Shown here: piece by piece, positions 44,567 through 53,800 of the stretch | How the letters are laid out: each line of letters starts with the position of its first letter | Numbering within the stretch: position 1 is the first letter of the stretch | NCBI GenBank assembly: GCA_900538465.1 | Contig: UPXV01000012.1 | Span: 1-64,000, forward strand | Source of the DNA: an uncultured Erysipelotrichaceae bacterium | Lineage (GTDB): Bacteria; Bacillota_I; Bacilli_A; Erysipelotrichales; Coprobacillaceae | Direction of reading: 5' to 3' | Length of the DNA: 64,000 bases | The notes under the pieces: generated by a model | What the model saw: only the letters and a program-made list of their open reading frames with translations | Databases searched by the model: none | Told to the model about the DNA's origin: nothing | Made by a program: the position numbers and the translations under genes

Positions 44567-47500
44567 TTATTCCGTTCTTAAAGCTGTTACAGGATCTTCT
44601 TGAGCAGCTTTCTTAGATGGAATCAATCCACCAATGAGTGTTAAAATAACACTTAAAACAATCAGAATAATGGCTCCACCTACAGGTAAAGTCGCACTCA
44701 CACTGACATTACCTGCTATTTCATGAATTAACATATTTCCAGGTATTAACAAGATTAATGTAATACCAATTCCTAATAATCCTGATAATAAACCTATAAT
44801 AAATGTTTCTGCATTAAAGACTTGTGAGATATTCTTTTTTGATGCTCCAATCGCACGCAGGATACCAATTTCTTTCTTACGTTCAAGAACACTGATATAA
44901 GTAATAACCCCAATCATAATTGATGAAACAACAAGTGATATAGCTACAAATGCAATCAATACATAACTAATCACATTAATAATATCTGTAACAGATGACA
45001 TCAATGTTCCAACATAATCTGTATAAGAAATCACTTTATCTTTATCAACCTTTTCAGCTTGAGCATTGTAATTATCTAAGATATCAATGACTTTTTGTTT
45101 GTTTTCAAAATCTTTTGGATAGATATTAATAGCACTTGGTTTATTAAAATCAACATATCCTAATTTCTTTAAATTGCCATCATAAGAAGAGACTTCTTTG
45201 GTCATAAGTGACATCATTAATTCAGAAAGTTCTTCTTCATTCATATTCATCTTAATTGCTTTAGCAAACATGCTCGTATCAATATGAATCGCATCTTGCA
45301 TATTTTTTGCAAAATTACCCATTTGTTTACTCATTTGTGCACTAATTTGTTGTTGTAAAGATTTTGTAATTGTTGCTGTATATTGGCTCATCATTGTTTG
45401 CATTTGTTTTTGAATTTGAGCTTCAAATTGTTGTGTTAAACCACTTTCTTGTAACAATTGTGTCATTTCACTTTGAATCAATTTTTGAGCATTTTCAGTT
45501 TGTAAGTAAGCCAAGAAATACTCATTCATCTTATTGGGATCAGTCATTCCATTTTCTAAGGCATATTGTTGAAATTGTGTCATTAATTTTTGACTTAATG
45601 ATTCTAATTGTTCCTTAGAAATATTCACTTTCATATCTTTAAAAAGACTTGTTATATCAATAGCTGGCAAAGTCGATGTATCTATCTTAATTTGACTTAA
45701 ATCTAAACTTCCCATATCCATAGAAAGTTTACTTTGATCAAAAGTAAAAGCTTTTTTCATCATATTGCCATCAACAGTAAATAAAGAATTCATATCCATT
45801 TTATTTCCTTCTTTATCACTAAATTTTTTTCCTGTAAAGACATCAACATTAGAATCTTCTAGTTGTTTTTTAACAATATCACTTGTTTGAGCTTGTTCAA
45901 TGATATGTGTTGTTAAAGTGGCAGGATAACCAATTCCTGCTCTTAACATTGTTGCAGTCGCAGTTTCTGTTGGCTGAACAATTCCCACAATCTTTATATC
46001 TTCACCATTATCAATTAGATTTTGCATATATTTTTTATCATCTGTTTTGTCTTTATAAACTTTATATGTTTTGTCATATTGATAATAATCGGTTGCATTG
46101 ACAAGTTTAAATTCTGTACCAAGAATATCATTATATGAATATGAGCCTGCATTATCTGGAACTTTGACTTCTTCTTCCTTAGAAAATTGTTCAACCATTT
46201 TATCAAGTTCTGAGAAATCACGTAATCCCAATGTATAAAGCATAAAATCATTAATATTTCCATTCTTTGTTAAAACCAAAACACATTCGTTATAATTTTC
46301 TGGCCACTTTCCTGCTTTAATATCATATTGATCTTGATATAAACTTGGATGATTAGGCATCTGATAAAAAACATCTGTACTCATCATGGCTGACATCATA
46401 CTATTAGAATTAGATGATGAACCCAATCCTAAAGCAGAAAATGATTTATCAGGATGAACTTGTCGAATATTTTTCGTATTTTTACTATATATTTGTGGCG
46501 CAACATTATAATTATATTCAATTGAATTTGTATTCTTTTTAATATCACTTTTTCCACTATCAAGATATTCTTTTAAGGATGTTAAATCATTAGAACCAAT
46601 CTTAGAAAACATATTGGTAATCATTTGAGAAACATAGATTTTTGATTCATCTTTTTCTTCTGTTCCTGGACCTGGATGTACATCTGTCATCATTGAAGTA
46701 ATATCAAAACCAGTACTTTGTATTTGTAATGGATATTCTGATAATGTTTCTTCTTCAATTGATTGAATATATTGATTAACACCATTAGACAATGACAAAA
46801 TCAAAGCAATTCCAATAATTCCAATTGAGCCTGCAAAAGAAGTTAAAATAGTACGGGCTTTCTTTGTTTTTAAGTTATTAAAACTCAAAGATAAAGATGT
46901 TAATAAAGACATAGAAGATTTTCCCATATTTTTATGTTCTGGTTTTTCTAATTCTTTATCACTCACTTCAAAAGGATCAGAATCACTACGAATTGTTCCA
47001 TCACGTAATTCAACAATACGTGTTGCATATTCTTGAGCTAATTCTGGATTATGTGTTACCATAACAACCAAACGATCTTTTGCAACTTCTTTTAATAAAT
47101 CCATAACTTGAACACTGGTATCACTATCCAACGCTCCTGTTGGCTCATCGGCTAATAAAATATCTGGATCATTGACTAGAGCTCGAGCAATAGCAACACG
47201 TTGCATTTGTCCACCAGACATTTGGTTTGGTTTTTTATGACCTTGATTTCCAAGTCCTACTTGTTCTAAGGCTTTTTCAGCTCTTTGTTTTCTTTCTGCT
47301 TTAGAAATACCAGAAATTGTTAAAGCTAATTCAACATTAGCAAGAACTGTTTGATGAGGAATCAAGTTATAACTTTGAAAAACAAATCCAATCGTATGAT
47401 TACGATAAGAATCCCAATCACGATCTTTATATTTCTTTGTTGAAATCCCATTAATAATTAAATCACCTTGATCATAACGATCAAGACCACCGATAATATT

Positions 47501-47644
47501 TAATAATGTTGTTTTCCCTGAACCACTAGGTCCCAAAATAGCAACAAATTCATTATCACGTAAATTCAAACTCACTCCATCTAGTGCCTTTTGAATTAAA
47601 TTCCCTGTTTTATATTCTTTGTGTATATTTTTTATTTGAAGCAT
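44567..47644 (-). CDS. MacB-like fused ABC ATPase-permease with large outer domain
   Basis: 1025 residues. ATPase (1-230): Walker A GPSGSGKTT, signature MSGGQMQR, Walker B LLADEPTGALD, VVMVTHNPE. First membrane helix near 265-287, an outer domain of about 600 residues (290-890), then three helices in the FtsX/MacB pattern (SVLERKKEIGILRAIGASKKNI cytosolic loop). The outer domain has a Gln/Met-rich helical stretch near 660-790, likely a coiled coil. Homologues export peptides or lipoproteins or transmit force across the membrane. Single gene; substrate unknown. Confidence 0.9.
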   Translation of the reverse strand: MLQIKNIHKEYKTGNLIQKALDGVSLNLRDNEFVAILGPSGSGKTTLLNIIGGLDRYDQGDLIINGISTKKYKDRDWDSYRNHTIGFVFQSYNLIPHQTVLANVELALTISGISKAERKQRAEKALEQVGLGNQGHKKPNQMSGGQMQRVAIARALVNDPDILLADEPTGALDSDTSVQVMDLLKEVAKDRLVVMVTHNPELAQEYATRIVELRDGTIRSDSDPFEVSDKELEKPEHKNMGKSSMSLLTSLSLSFNNLKTKKARTILTSFAGSIGIIGIALILSLSNGVNQYIQSIEEETLSEYPLQIQSTGFDITSMMTDVHPGPGTEEKDESKIYVSQMITNMFSKIGSNDLTSLKEYLDSGKSDIKKNTNSIEYNYNVAPQIYSKNTKNIRQVHPDKSFSALGLGSSSNSNSMMSAMMSTDVFYQMPNHPSLYQDQYDIKAGKWPENYNECVLVLTKNGNINDFMLYTLGLRDFSELDKMVEQFSKEEEVKVPDNAGSYSYNDILGTEFKLVNATDYYQYDKTYKVYKDKTDDKKYMQNLIDNGEDIKIVGIVQPTETATATMLRAGIGYPATLTTHIIEQAQTSDIVKKQLEDSNVDVFTGKKFSDKEGNKMDMNSLFTVDGNMMKKAFTFDQSKLSMDMGSLDLSQIKIDTSTLPAIDITSLFKDMKVNISKEQLESLSQKLMTQFQQYALENGMTDPNKMNEYFLAYLQTENAQKLIQSEMTQLLQESGLTQQFEAQIQKQMQTMMSQYTATITKSLQQQISAQMSKQMGNFAKNMQDAIHIDTSMFAKAIKMNMNEEELSELMMSLMTKEVSSYDGNLKKLGYVDFNKPSAINIYPKDFENKQKVIDILDNYNAQAEKVDKDKVISYTDYVGTLMSSVTDIINVISYVLIAFVAISLVVSSIMIGVITYISVLERKKEIGILRAIGASKKNISQVFNAETFIIGLLSGLLGIGITLILLIPGNMLIHEIAGNVSVSATLPVGGAIILIVLSVILTLIGGLIPSKKAAQEDPVTALRTE

Positions 47645-47761
47645 TTGTATTGCCTCCTTCTCTTATTTACATATTATACTATTAAATAGACTTTTTTTGA
47701 ATACAAGATGAACATATTCATTTTATTATGATATTATACCTTTTATTGACAAATTATTTCA

Positions 47762-48127
47762 TTATATGAATTGTTTTATAATCATAAAAATAATAAATAT
47801 CCATATGAATACTATAGGAATACCATAATACCATTTTTTAGGATACCCATTTTCCCATAAATATTTAGCTTCTTTTTTTGATTCTTCCATAACATCTACA
47901 GGTATTAATTGAATTGATAACCAAATCAATAATGGCAAAATGATCATATCATCTATATAACCTAAAACAGGTATAAAATCAGGTATGAGGTCAATTGGTG
48001 ACAAAGCATAACCTACCGTTATACCTACTACTACCTTTGCATAAATTGGTGTTTTTTTCTTTTTCATAGCAATAGTTAATGCTGTGATATTTTGTTTTAA
48101 GTGCCAAGCTTTTTCTTTGAGATTCAT
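47762..48127 (-). CDS. DUF1232 (YkvA-like) membrane protein
   Basis: 121 residues. YALSPIDLIPDFIPVLGYIDDMIILPLLIWL is the DUF1232 hallmark, followed by a C-terminal membrane helix. Function unknown in the family. It follows the 82-residue gene with 2 bp between them, so they are probably cotranscribed. Confidence 0.88.
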   Translation of the reverse strand: MNLKEKAWHLKQNITALTIAMKKKKTPIYAKVVVGITVGYALSPIDLIPDFIPVLGYIDDMIILPLLIWLSIQLIPVDVMEESKKEAKYLWENGYPKKWYYGIPIVFIWIFIIFMIIKQFI

Positions 48128-48129
48128 AT

Positions 48130-48378
48130 TTATGAATTATCCTCCATCAAAAATAGTATTTCAAAATCTCGATATCTCTCTTCATTATAACTTTCAGAAA
48201 CTTCATCAAGTATTTCTATAAGTTTTAATTCATTTTCTGTACCAACATATGCTTTTGGATAAATGAGACAAAGTTCATTATTTTCCCAAAATCCATTACA
48301 ACAATCAAATCCATAAAAATATATCACGCAAGAAGGTAAAACAACAATATCTTCTGATATTTTTATTTTTGAACTCAT
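48130..48378 (-). CDS. hypothetical small protein
   Basis: 82 residues, acidic, with three cysteines in the first half (CVIYFYGFDCCNGF). No membrane segment. It could be a small immunity-type or regulatory protein, but nothing proves it. First of a pair with the DUF1232 gene. RBS is weak. Confidence 0.5.
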   Translation of the reverse strand: MSSKIKISEDIVVLPSCVIYFYGFDCCNGFWENNELCLIYPKAYVGTENELKLIEILDEVSESYNEERYRDFEILFLMEDNS

Positions 48379-48449
48379 ATCACAAGATTTGCTTACTCTT
48401 AACTTTTTAAATAACCCTTTTTTATTTTATATAGACAAACTCCAGTCCA

Positions 48450-48866
48450 TTACTTTCTACGAATATCAATAAGTCTCAACACATCGAAATACACTTTTTC
48501 TTTATCTTCTAAATCAATCATAAGCCATTTCTGCCCATTTCCAGTTTTAGTCTGCATATAAATATCTCTTAATACAGGTGTACACTCTGATAAGATGCTT
48601 TCAACAGCTTCTTTTTCTTTCAGTCCAATAACAACAAGTACAGTGAAAAAACTTTCTCTAGGATATATTGTACATAAATTTTTTCCAGCTTTTTTAAATT
48701 TTACATTCCATCCAAATTCCCAACCACATGAACTAAACTCTATTTTTTCTTTGCAATTATATTTTGTTTTAATATCTGAACAAAATTGCATAAATACTGG
48801 GTTATTAACATATTCTCCAATTTCTTCTAATGTTGGGCAATACTCCTTATTTTTTATGTTAATCAT
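48450..48866 (-). CDS. DUF3788-like protein
   Basis: 138 residues. FMQFCSDIKTKYNCKEKIEFSSCGWEFGWNVKFKKAGKNLCTIYPRESFFTVLVVIG matches the DUF3788 layout, a small beta-sheet fold of unknown function found in Firmicutes. I take the ATG at 48866; a TTG two codons upstream has closer spacing to AAAGGA and may be used instead. Confidence 0.75.
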   Translation of the reverse strand: MINIKNKEYCPTLEEIGEYVNNPVFMQFCSDIKTKYNCKEKIEFSSCGWEFGWNVKFKKAGKNLCTIYPRESFFTVLVVIGLKEKEAVESILSECTPVLRDIYMQTKTGNGQKWLMIDLEDKEKVYFDVLRLIDIRRK

Positions 48867-49384
48867 ATACAAGGTTTCCTTTCACTTTCAAATTTTTATT
48901 TACTTATTAAACGCAGTATTACCATTATCAAATAAAATCACTTTAATAATAAATCGTCATATTTTTTATAATCTTACTTTGATATTTTCTTCCAACATTA
49001 CATTCTACATCATCATACATAGCAACTTTTATTATCATAACTTCCCTAGCATAATTTAAATTAATTACTAAATTTTTCTCTATTTAAACAAGCTCTTTAT
49101 AATCTACCTGAATCATAAACTTCATCAATGAGTTATGAATAGTCAATTCATTACCAATAGTTTTCATAATTTAATACTTTAACAATATCCCTCTGATATT
49201 GTGCTTTACGTATAAATTGAAAAAATCGAATAAATAATACTGAAAAACAAGATCAATAGATAAATAATCCTCTATCCTTTTAAAAACATTATTTATAATA
49301 ACAACATTCATAATTTGCATCTCATTTAATAAACTAATTTTAAAATTTAGCATTTTATGAGGTTATTAGAGAAGTCACTATAAA
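48867..49384. other. A/T-rich stretch with possible gene remnants
   Basis: About 500 bases with little coding signal. The minus strand has a 60-residue reading frame (49171-49353) and, just past it in another frame, a 27-residue frame (49084-49167) starting MKTIGNELT. Neither has a good ribosome site. They may be pieces of one decayed gene. Confidence 0.4.
49171..49353 (-). pseudogene. possible remnant reading frame
   Basis: 60 residues beginning MLNFKISLLNEM, hydrophobic in the middle and rich in Ile, Leu, Tyr and Asn. No family recognised, no clear ribosome site. It sits after the end of the ABC operon and before another short frame. Listed at low confidence because codon use looks like coding DNA of this genome. 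Confidence 0.25.
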
Positions 49385-51172
49385 TTAAAGCATCTTTAAT
49401 ACTTTTGTCGTAGATAAAAACTTATTCATAATCATATAAATAATAATAGATAATATGAATATGATAAATGCACAAGAGATTAATACCATAAATAGATACA
49501 TCATCATTTGGATACTTAACATCTTCAATATTCCATAACTTGTTAATAAAGCAATATATGCAATGATAATTGGTATGATATATTGTGATAACTCTTTTAT
49601 GATATATTGTTTTCTCATATCCTTGTTTGAAATACCATTGACTTCTAATAAGACTTGAGAAAATCTTAAGTGATAGTAATCAATAATTTTAAGTAAAATT
49701 ATTGAAAGAACAACAATTGCACATATAAATATCATTATTGAATTTGTGAATTGCTCTGTTGTATTTTTTATATTCAATAAAGTTGCCATCTCTATTTGAT
49801 TTTCTAATGATATATCTTCATATTTATCAATAAGAATCTCCAATGTTTCAAGATACTCATTTGCATCATCTAATGATATTAATGCATATGATGATTGTAT
49901 AGGTGAGTTATCTTTATAATTATAGAGTTTTAAATAATCTTCATAAGGAAGATAAATGACTCTTGCAAGATTTGATTTTAATTTATAATCTGGGAATGCT
50001 TTATCTAATTGATAATCTGGTTGAACTGTTATACTTTTTCCCTCAACTACAATATCTATTGCTTTGTTTTTTGTATCTCTATATGTTTCATAATTGATAT
50101 AAACGCCTGTATAATTTTCTTTTTTAAATGACTGTTTGATTCCACGAGTAAAAAAATCATTTTCTAAATAGGGAGATATCAAATATTGATTATCACTCAT
50201 AAGCGGAGTTATTCTTTTTACAGATTTGATATTTGGCATTCCTTCCATTTCTCTAAGCATTGGTCCACTTATTTTTTTGTCCATATTTATAACCAGTTGT
50301 GAACTTCGATATTGTTCTACTTTTTTATCAAGTTGCTTTTGATAATATTGTAAATACATTCCACAAAATGTACCAATAAATAAAATAAATGTTAAGAACA
50401 CTTGAAAAATTTTATGTTTCCATTGATTTTTATGAAATTCACATTTATAAAAATAAGGAAGTCCCTTAAATATATATTGATTTTTATTTTGCTTTGATGA
50501 ATTTTCCTCAATTAAATTTGAACTTTTTATACAATGAATTTTTTTATCTTTAACTTCATAAAGATTATCACATACTTCAAATAATAAACTATCATGTGAA
50601 GCAATAAGAATTGTCTTATGATAACGATTTTTTAATAAATCTAAGATTTTTATAAATTCCTCCCTATTATCTTCATCAAGATAAGCTGTTGGTTCATCCA
50701 TGGATATATATGGTGTATCTTTCATTAAAGCACAAATGATTGCTAAACGTTGTCTTTCTCCACCAGACAAATGTTCAATATCTGTATGATCATCTAAAAA
50801 TAACTCCAAGTCTGTTAAATACTGACGTGCCTTTTCCTCAGAAAATGTTTCTTGTGTTAAACTAGCATAAAAACGGATATTTTCCATGAGAGTCATACTA
50901 TTGAATAATGGAATATTTTGAAAAACAAAGGCAATTTTATTTCGTTGAATATCTCTTATCTCATCTTTTGATAATGTTTGAACATTCTTTCCATCAAAGA
51001 TATAATTCATTTGACTTTGATGAGATAAAAAAGCAATATCATATAATAAACTACTTTTACCTGAACCACTTGGTCCGGAAAGAACGGTAATTTGATTATC
51101 ATTAATATACAATTGGCTATCTTTAATAAGTTCTTTATCAAATGATAGTGAAATATTTTTTAATTCTAGCAT
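49385..51172 (-). CDS. fused ABC ATPase-permease, second of a tandem pair
   Basis: 595 residues. ATPase (about 1-215): GPSGSGKSS, signature LSGGERQR, Walker B YISMDEPTAYLD, and ASHDS. One membrane helix (about 258-280), an outer domain (about 285-465) and three C-terminal helices (roughly 475-590), the MacB half-transporter plan. Paired with the next gene 46 bp upstream, it probably forms a heterodimer. Such systems near bacteriocin genes export or protect against peptides; no peptide gene is seen here. Confidence 0.88.
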   Translation of the reverse strand: MLELKNISLSFDKELIKDSQLYINDNQITVLSGPSGSGKSSLLYDIAFLSHQSQMNYIFDGKNVQTLSKDEIRDIQRNKIAFVFQNIPLFNSMTLMENIRFYASLTQETFSEEKARQYLTDLELFLDDHTDIEHLSGGERQRLAIICALMKDTPYISMDEPTAYLDEDNREEFIKILDLLKNRYHKTILIASHDSLLFEVCDNLYEVKDKKIHCIKSSNLIEENSSKQNKNQYIFKGLPYFYKCEFHKNQWKHKIFQVFLTFILFIGTFCGMYLQYYQKQLDKKVEQYRSSQLVINMDKKISGPMLREMEGMPNIKSVKRITPLMSDNQYLISPYLENDFFTRGIKQSFKKENYTGVYINYETYRDTKNKAIDIVVEGKSITVQPDYQLDKAFPDYKLKSNLARVIYLPYEDYLKLYNYKDNSPIQSSYALISLDDANEYLETLEILIDKYEDISLENQIEMATLLNIKNTTEQFTNSIMIFICAIVVLSIILLKIIDYYHLRFSQVLLEVNGISNKDMRKQYIIKELSQYIIPIIIAYIALLTSYGILKMLSIQMMMYLFMVLISCAFIIFILSIIIYMIMNKFLSTTKVLKML

Positions 51173-51218
51173 CGTTTATTTTGTTCCCTTCATAGATTTT
51201 TTTATTGTATAATCTATT

Positions 51219-53177
51219 TTATTTTCTTTTTAATACAAGGTGAGAAACTGCATGTATTAAAAGCAATAATATAAAACTTATTCCTAAGACTGCTAAACAT
51301 TGAGAAGCAATAAATGTATATCGTTCTCTATCAATATATAACCATAACAATCCCCCTATTGTTATGATGATAAAATAAATACTATTTTCCAACAAAAGAC
51401 TTTTCTTAATATCCTTATCATGTACACCACTATCTTCCAATAACTGAAACTCTTTCTTTCTAGCTCTCATTAAAAAGTATTGTGTTGTAACAAGGGCTAT
51501 TAATCCTACACTACAAATAGCAGCAAAACTTAGCAGCTTTGTTTGAAATGCTTCTTTCCCCATTTTATCATATTCAAGATAGTTCAGATAAACAGAAAAT
51601 GTATCATATTCATCGTCCATCTCTAAAATAGAATTATTAATATCTGCAACATAGTCCTCATCCACAAATAATACATACTCATTCATAGTATATGGTTCTG
51701 CCAAAACTTGTTCAGAGAGAACATTATCAATGTAATAGCTCGAAATAATTTCTTCCTTCTCGTCAATATGAGATATGATATCCATTAAATTTTCATAGGG
51801 AATATAAATAATCTGGTCAGTCACCCCTGTTTCATATCCTTCATCTTCTTTAATAATCTTACTGACTTTAAATTTCAATTCTCTAAGTGTGTATGTTATA
51901 CTTCGATAATCAAGTCCACTACCTTTTATATATTGATTTCTAGGAATATAAAACTTTGCCTTAATTGTATCTCCTTCTTGAATGTTATAAATTTGTGATA
52001 ACCAATAGCTTATATAAACTCCATTATCGTAATCATTAAAATCATTGTCTTCGTAATATGGATATACTCTTGGGTCACTACCCTCATTCACATTTACAGT
52101 ATAATTTTTCGTAATCCCATTCTTATTATCAATTTGCAATGTTTGTGATTCCTCAGTGTTATAAGGATTGAATAATGTTAATACTTCAAATTTCCTAATA
52201 TCCTTTACACCTTCCATATGTTTAATTTTATTTAAATTATTTTCATCAAAAGGTTTTGAATCATGAAAGCCTGACGAAGGATTATATTCCCAAACTATTT
52301 CTCCCTCTCTATCTCTTATAAATAACATTTCTTTTGAAGATTGATTTGTTACCCGAGGATTAACATCTGTTGTTTTTAAAAAGGAATTAATAATTAAAGA
52401 TGATTGAATAAGAATAAAGAAAGAAATAGCTATAATCCCTATATACTGTATCCATTGAATTAAACTTTTATATCTAAAATACTTGATTGGTGAAAACTGA
52501 TAATTATTTTTTAATTTTATTTCAGGTTCTTGTGTTTTATCAATATCATTCTTTTGACAATGAAATTCTTGATTTTCTATCTTATAGATAACATCACATA
52601 TTTCTAATATTTCAGGTGTATGTGTTGTTAATATGATTGTTTTATCTTCTAATGAAACCAATATCTTTTTTAATAAACTTATATTCTTTTTATCAAGTGA
52701 TGCTGTTGGCTCATCTAAAATAATGATATCCTTATCACAAAATATAGCAAGAGCAATCAACATTCTTTTTCTTTCACCAATTGATAAAACACTTGGTGAT
52801 TTATTAATGTTCACATTATTGAGATTGACTCTCTCTAAGCAATAATTAATTTTTTGGACATCTACATTCTCTTTTTTCATCTCAGCATAAAACTGAAAAT
52901 GTTGCTTAATTGACATATTTGGGAAATAACTTCCTAACTGATCAACATAGGCAACATGATTTCGTACAAAATCATCTTTTTGATGAATTTCTTCATGATT
53001 ATAATACATCTTTGATTGAGAAAAAGATGAATCATGTAGAATACTTTTTAAAAACGTTGTTTTTCCTGATCCACTTTTCCCAACAATCGCATGAATTGAT
53101 GAAGAATAGAACTGAATTTCTGTATTATTGAATATATTTCTATCAAAAGAAATATGAATGTTTTTAATCTCTAGCAT
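51219..53177 (-). CDS. fused ABC ATPase-permease, first of a tandem pair
   Basis: 652 residues. ATPase (about 1-215): GKSGSGKTT, signature LSIGERKR (a variant of LSGGQ), Walker B IIILDEPTASLD, and LTTHTPE. Then one helix (about 240-265), an outer domain (about 270-540) and three C-terminal helices. A promoter TTGTTA-18-TATAAT lies upstream on the minus strand (about 53234-53265). The variant signature suggests that the two partners are not equivalent. Confidence 0.88.
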   Translation of the reverse strand: MLEIKNIHISFDRNIFNNTEIQFYSSSIHAIVGKSGSGKTTFLKSILHDSSFSQSKMYYNHEEIHQKDDFVRNHVAYVDQLGSYFPNMSIKQHFQFYAEMKKENVDVQKINYCLERVNLNNVNINKSPSVLSIGERKRMLIALAIFCDKDIIILDEPTASLDKKNISLLKKILVSLEDKTIILTTHTPEILEICDVIYKIENQEFHCQKNDIDKTQEPEIKLKNNYQFSPIKYFRYKSLIQWIQYIGIIAISFFILIQSSLIINSFLKTTDVNPRVTNQSSKEMLFIRDREGEIVWEYNPSSGFHDSKPFDENNLNKIKHMEGVKDIRKFEVLTLFNPYNTEESQTLQIDNKNGITKNYTVNVNEGSDPRVYPYYEDNDFNDYDNGVYISYWLSQIYNIQEGDTIKAKFYIPRNQYIKGSGLDYRSITYTLRELKFKVSKIIKEDEGYETGVTDQIIYIPYENLMDIISHIDEKEEIISSYYIDNVLSEQVLAEPYTMNEYVLFVDEDYVADINNSILEMDDEYDTFSVYLNYLEYDKMGKEAFQTKLLSFAAICSVGLIALVTTQYFLMRARKKEFQLLEDSGVHDKDIKKSLLLENSIYFIIITIGGLLWLYIDRERYTFIASQCLAVLGISFILLLLIHAVSHLVLKRK

Positions 53178-53548
53178 AATATACCCCCTATTATCTTATT
53201 TTTCTTATATCCCATTATTCAAATTATACATTTTTTTAATTATAACATATTTAACTATCACCTAACAATTTTTTACTAACAAGAAACATTTTTAATGCAC
53301 AAAATACATAATATTTAATTTTGATTTATGAATAAACTGTAACATCCTTTATATATATTCCTTTTTATCAATAAACTTTCTTATATATAATATTTAAAAA
53401 ATTAAAAACACATATATTGACTCATAACAAATCAACATAAGTGTTTTATACTGTATTTAAATATTAATTTTACGATTTGAATTATTTCTTATAGGCACAA
53501 GAAAATAACACAACTTCTTATGTCAGTTATCATCTTTCATATTGATTA
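53178..53548. other. A/T-rich spacer with ABC operon promoter
   Basis: About 370 bases, extremely A/T rich. It holds the promoter TTGTTA-18-TATAAT (minus strand) for the ABC pair. I looked for a short peptide gene that could be the ABC substrate and found only a 14-residue frame without a ribosome site. Confidence 0.5.
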
Positions 53549-53800
53549 TCAATCAGTCACAATATTATATTTTTTCATGTAATCAATTGTTTCCTTCAAA
53601 AAGAATAACTTTTTATCTAATAGTTTTTGGCATTGCTCAAATATTTCTATAAGTAACTGGTAATCATTCTTTGATTGCGCAAGATATAAAGCCTGTTTAT
53701 ATTCCTTTGAATAATGATCATCAATAAGAATAAGATCAACATCGTTTTCTAAACATTGTTTCAACATAATAAATCTTCCAATTCTCCCATTTCCATCAGG
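53549..53800 (-). pseudogene. 3' fragment of a fic gene cut by the mobile element
   Basis: The reading frame gives PDGNGRIGRFIMLKQCLE, the second half of the Fic motif HxFxDGNGRxxR, then about 65 residues of typical C-terminal Fic helices. The catalytic His and everything before it are missing: at that point the sequence turns into the serine recombinase 3' end. The fragment has host-like A/T content. Fic proteins add AMP or other groups to targets; this remnant cannot. The N-terminal half should lie beyond 64 kb. Confidence 0.8.

Noticed and set aside
48595..49059. 154-residue plus-strand frame
   Set aside because: Half is antisense to the DUF3788-like gene; the rest is low-complexity A/T-rich sequence with no ribosome site.
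53401..53470. Promoter-like TTGACT...TATACT on the plus strand
   Set aside because: The spacing is 25 bp, too long, and no gene follows on that strand.
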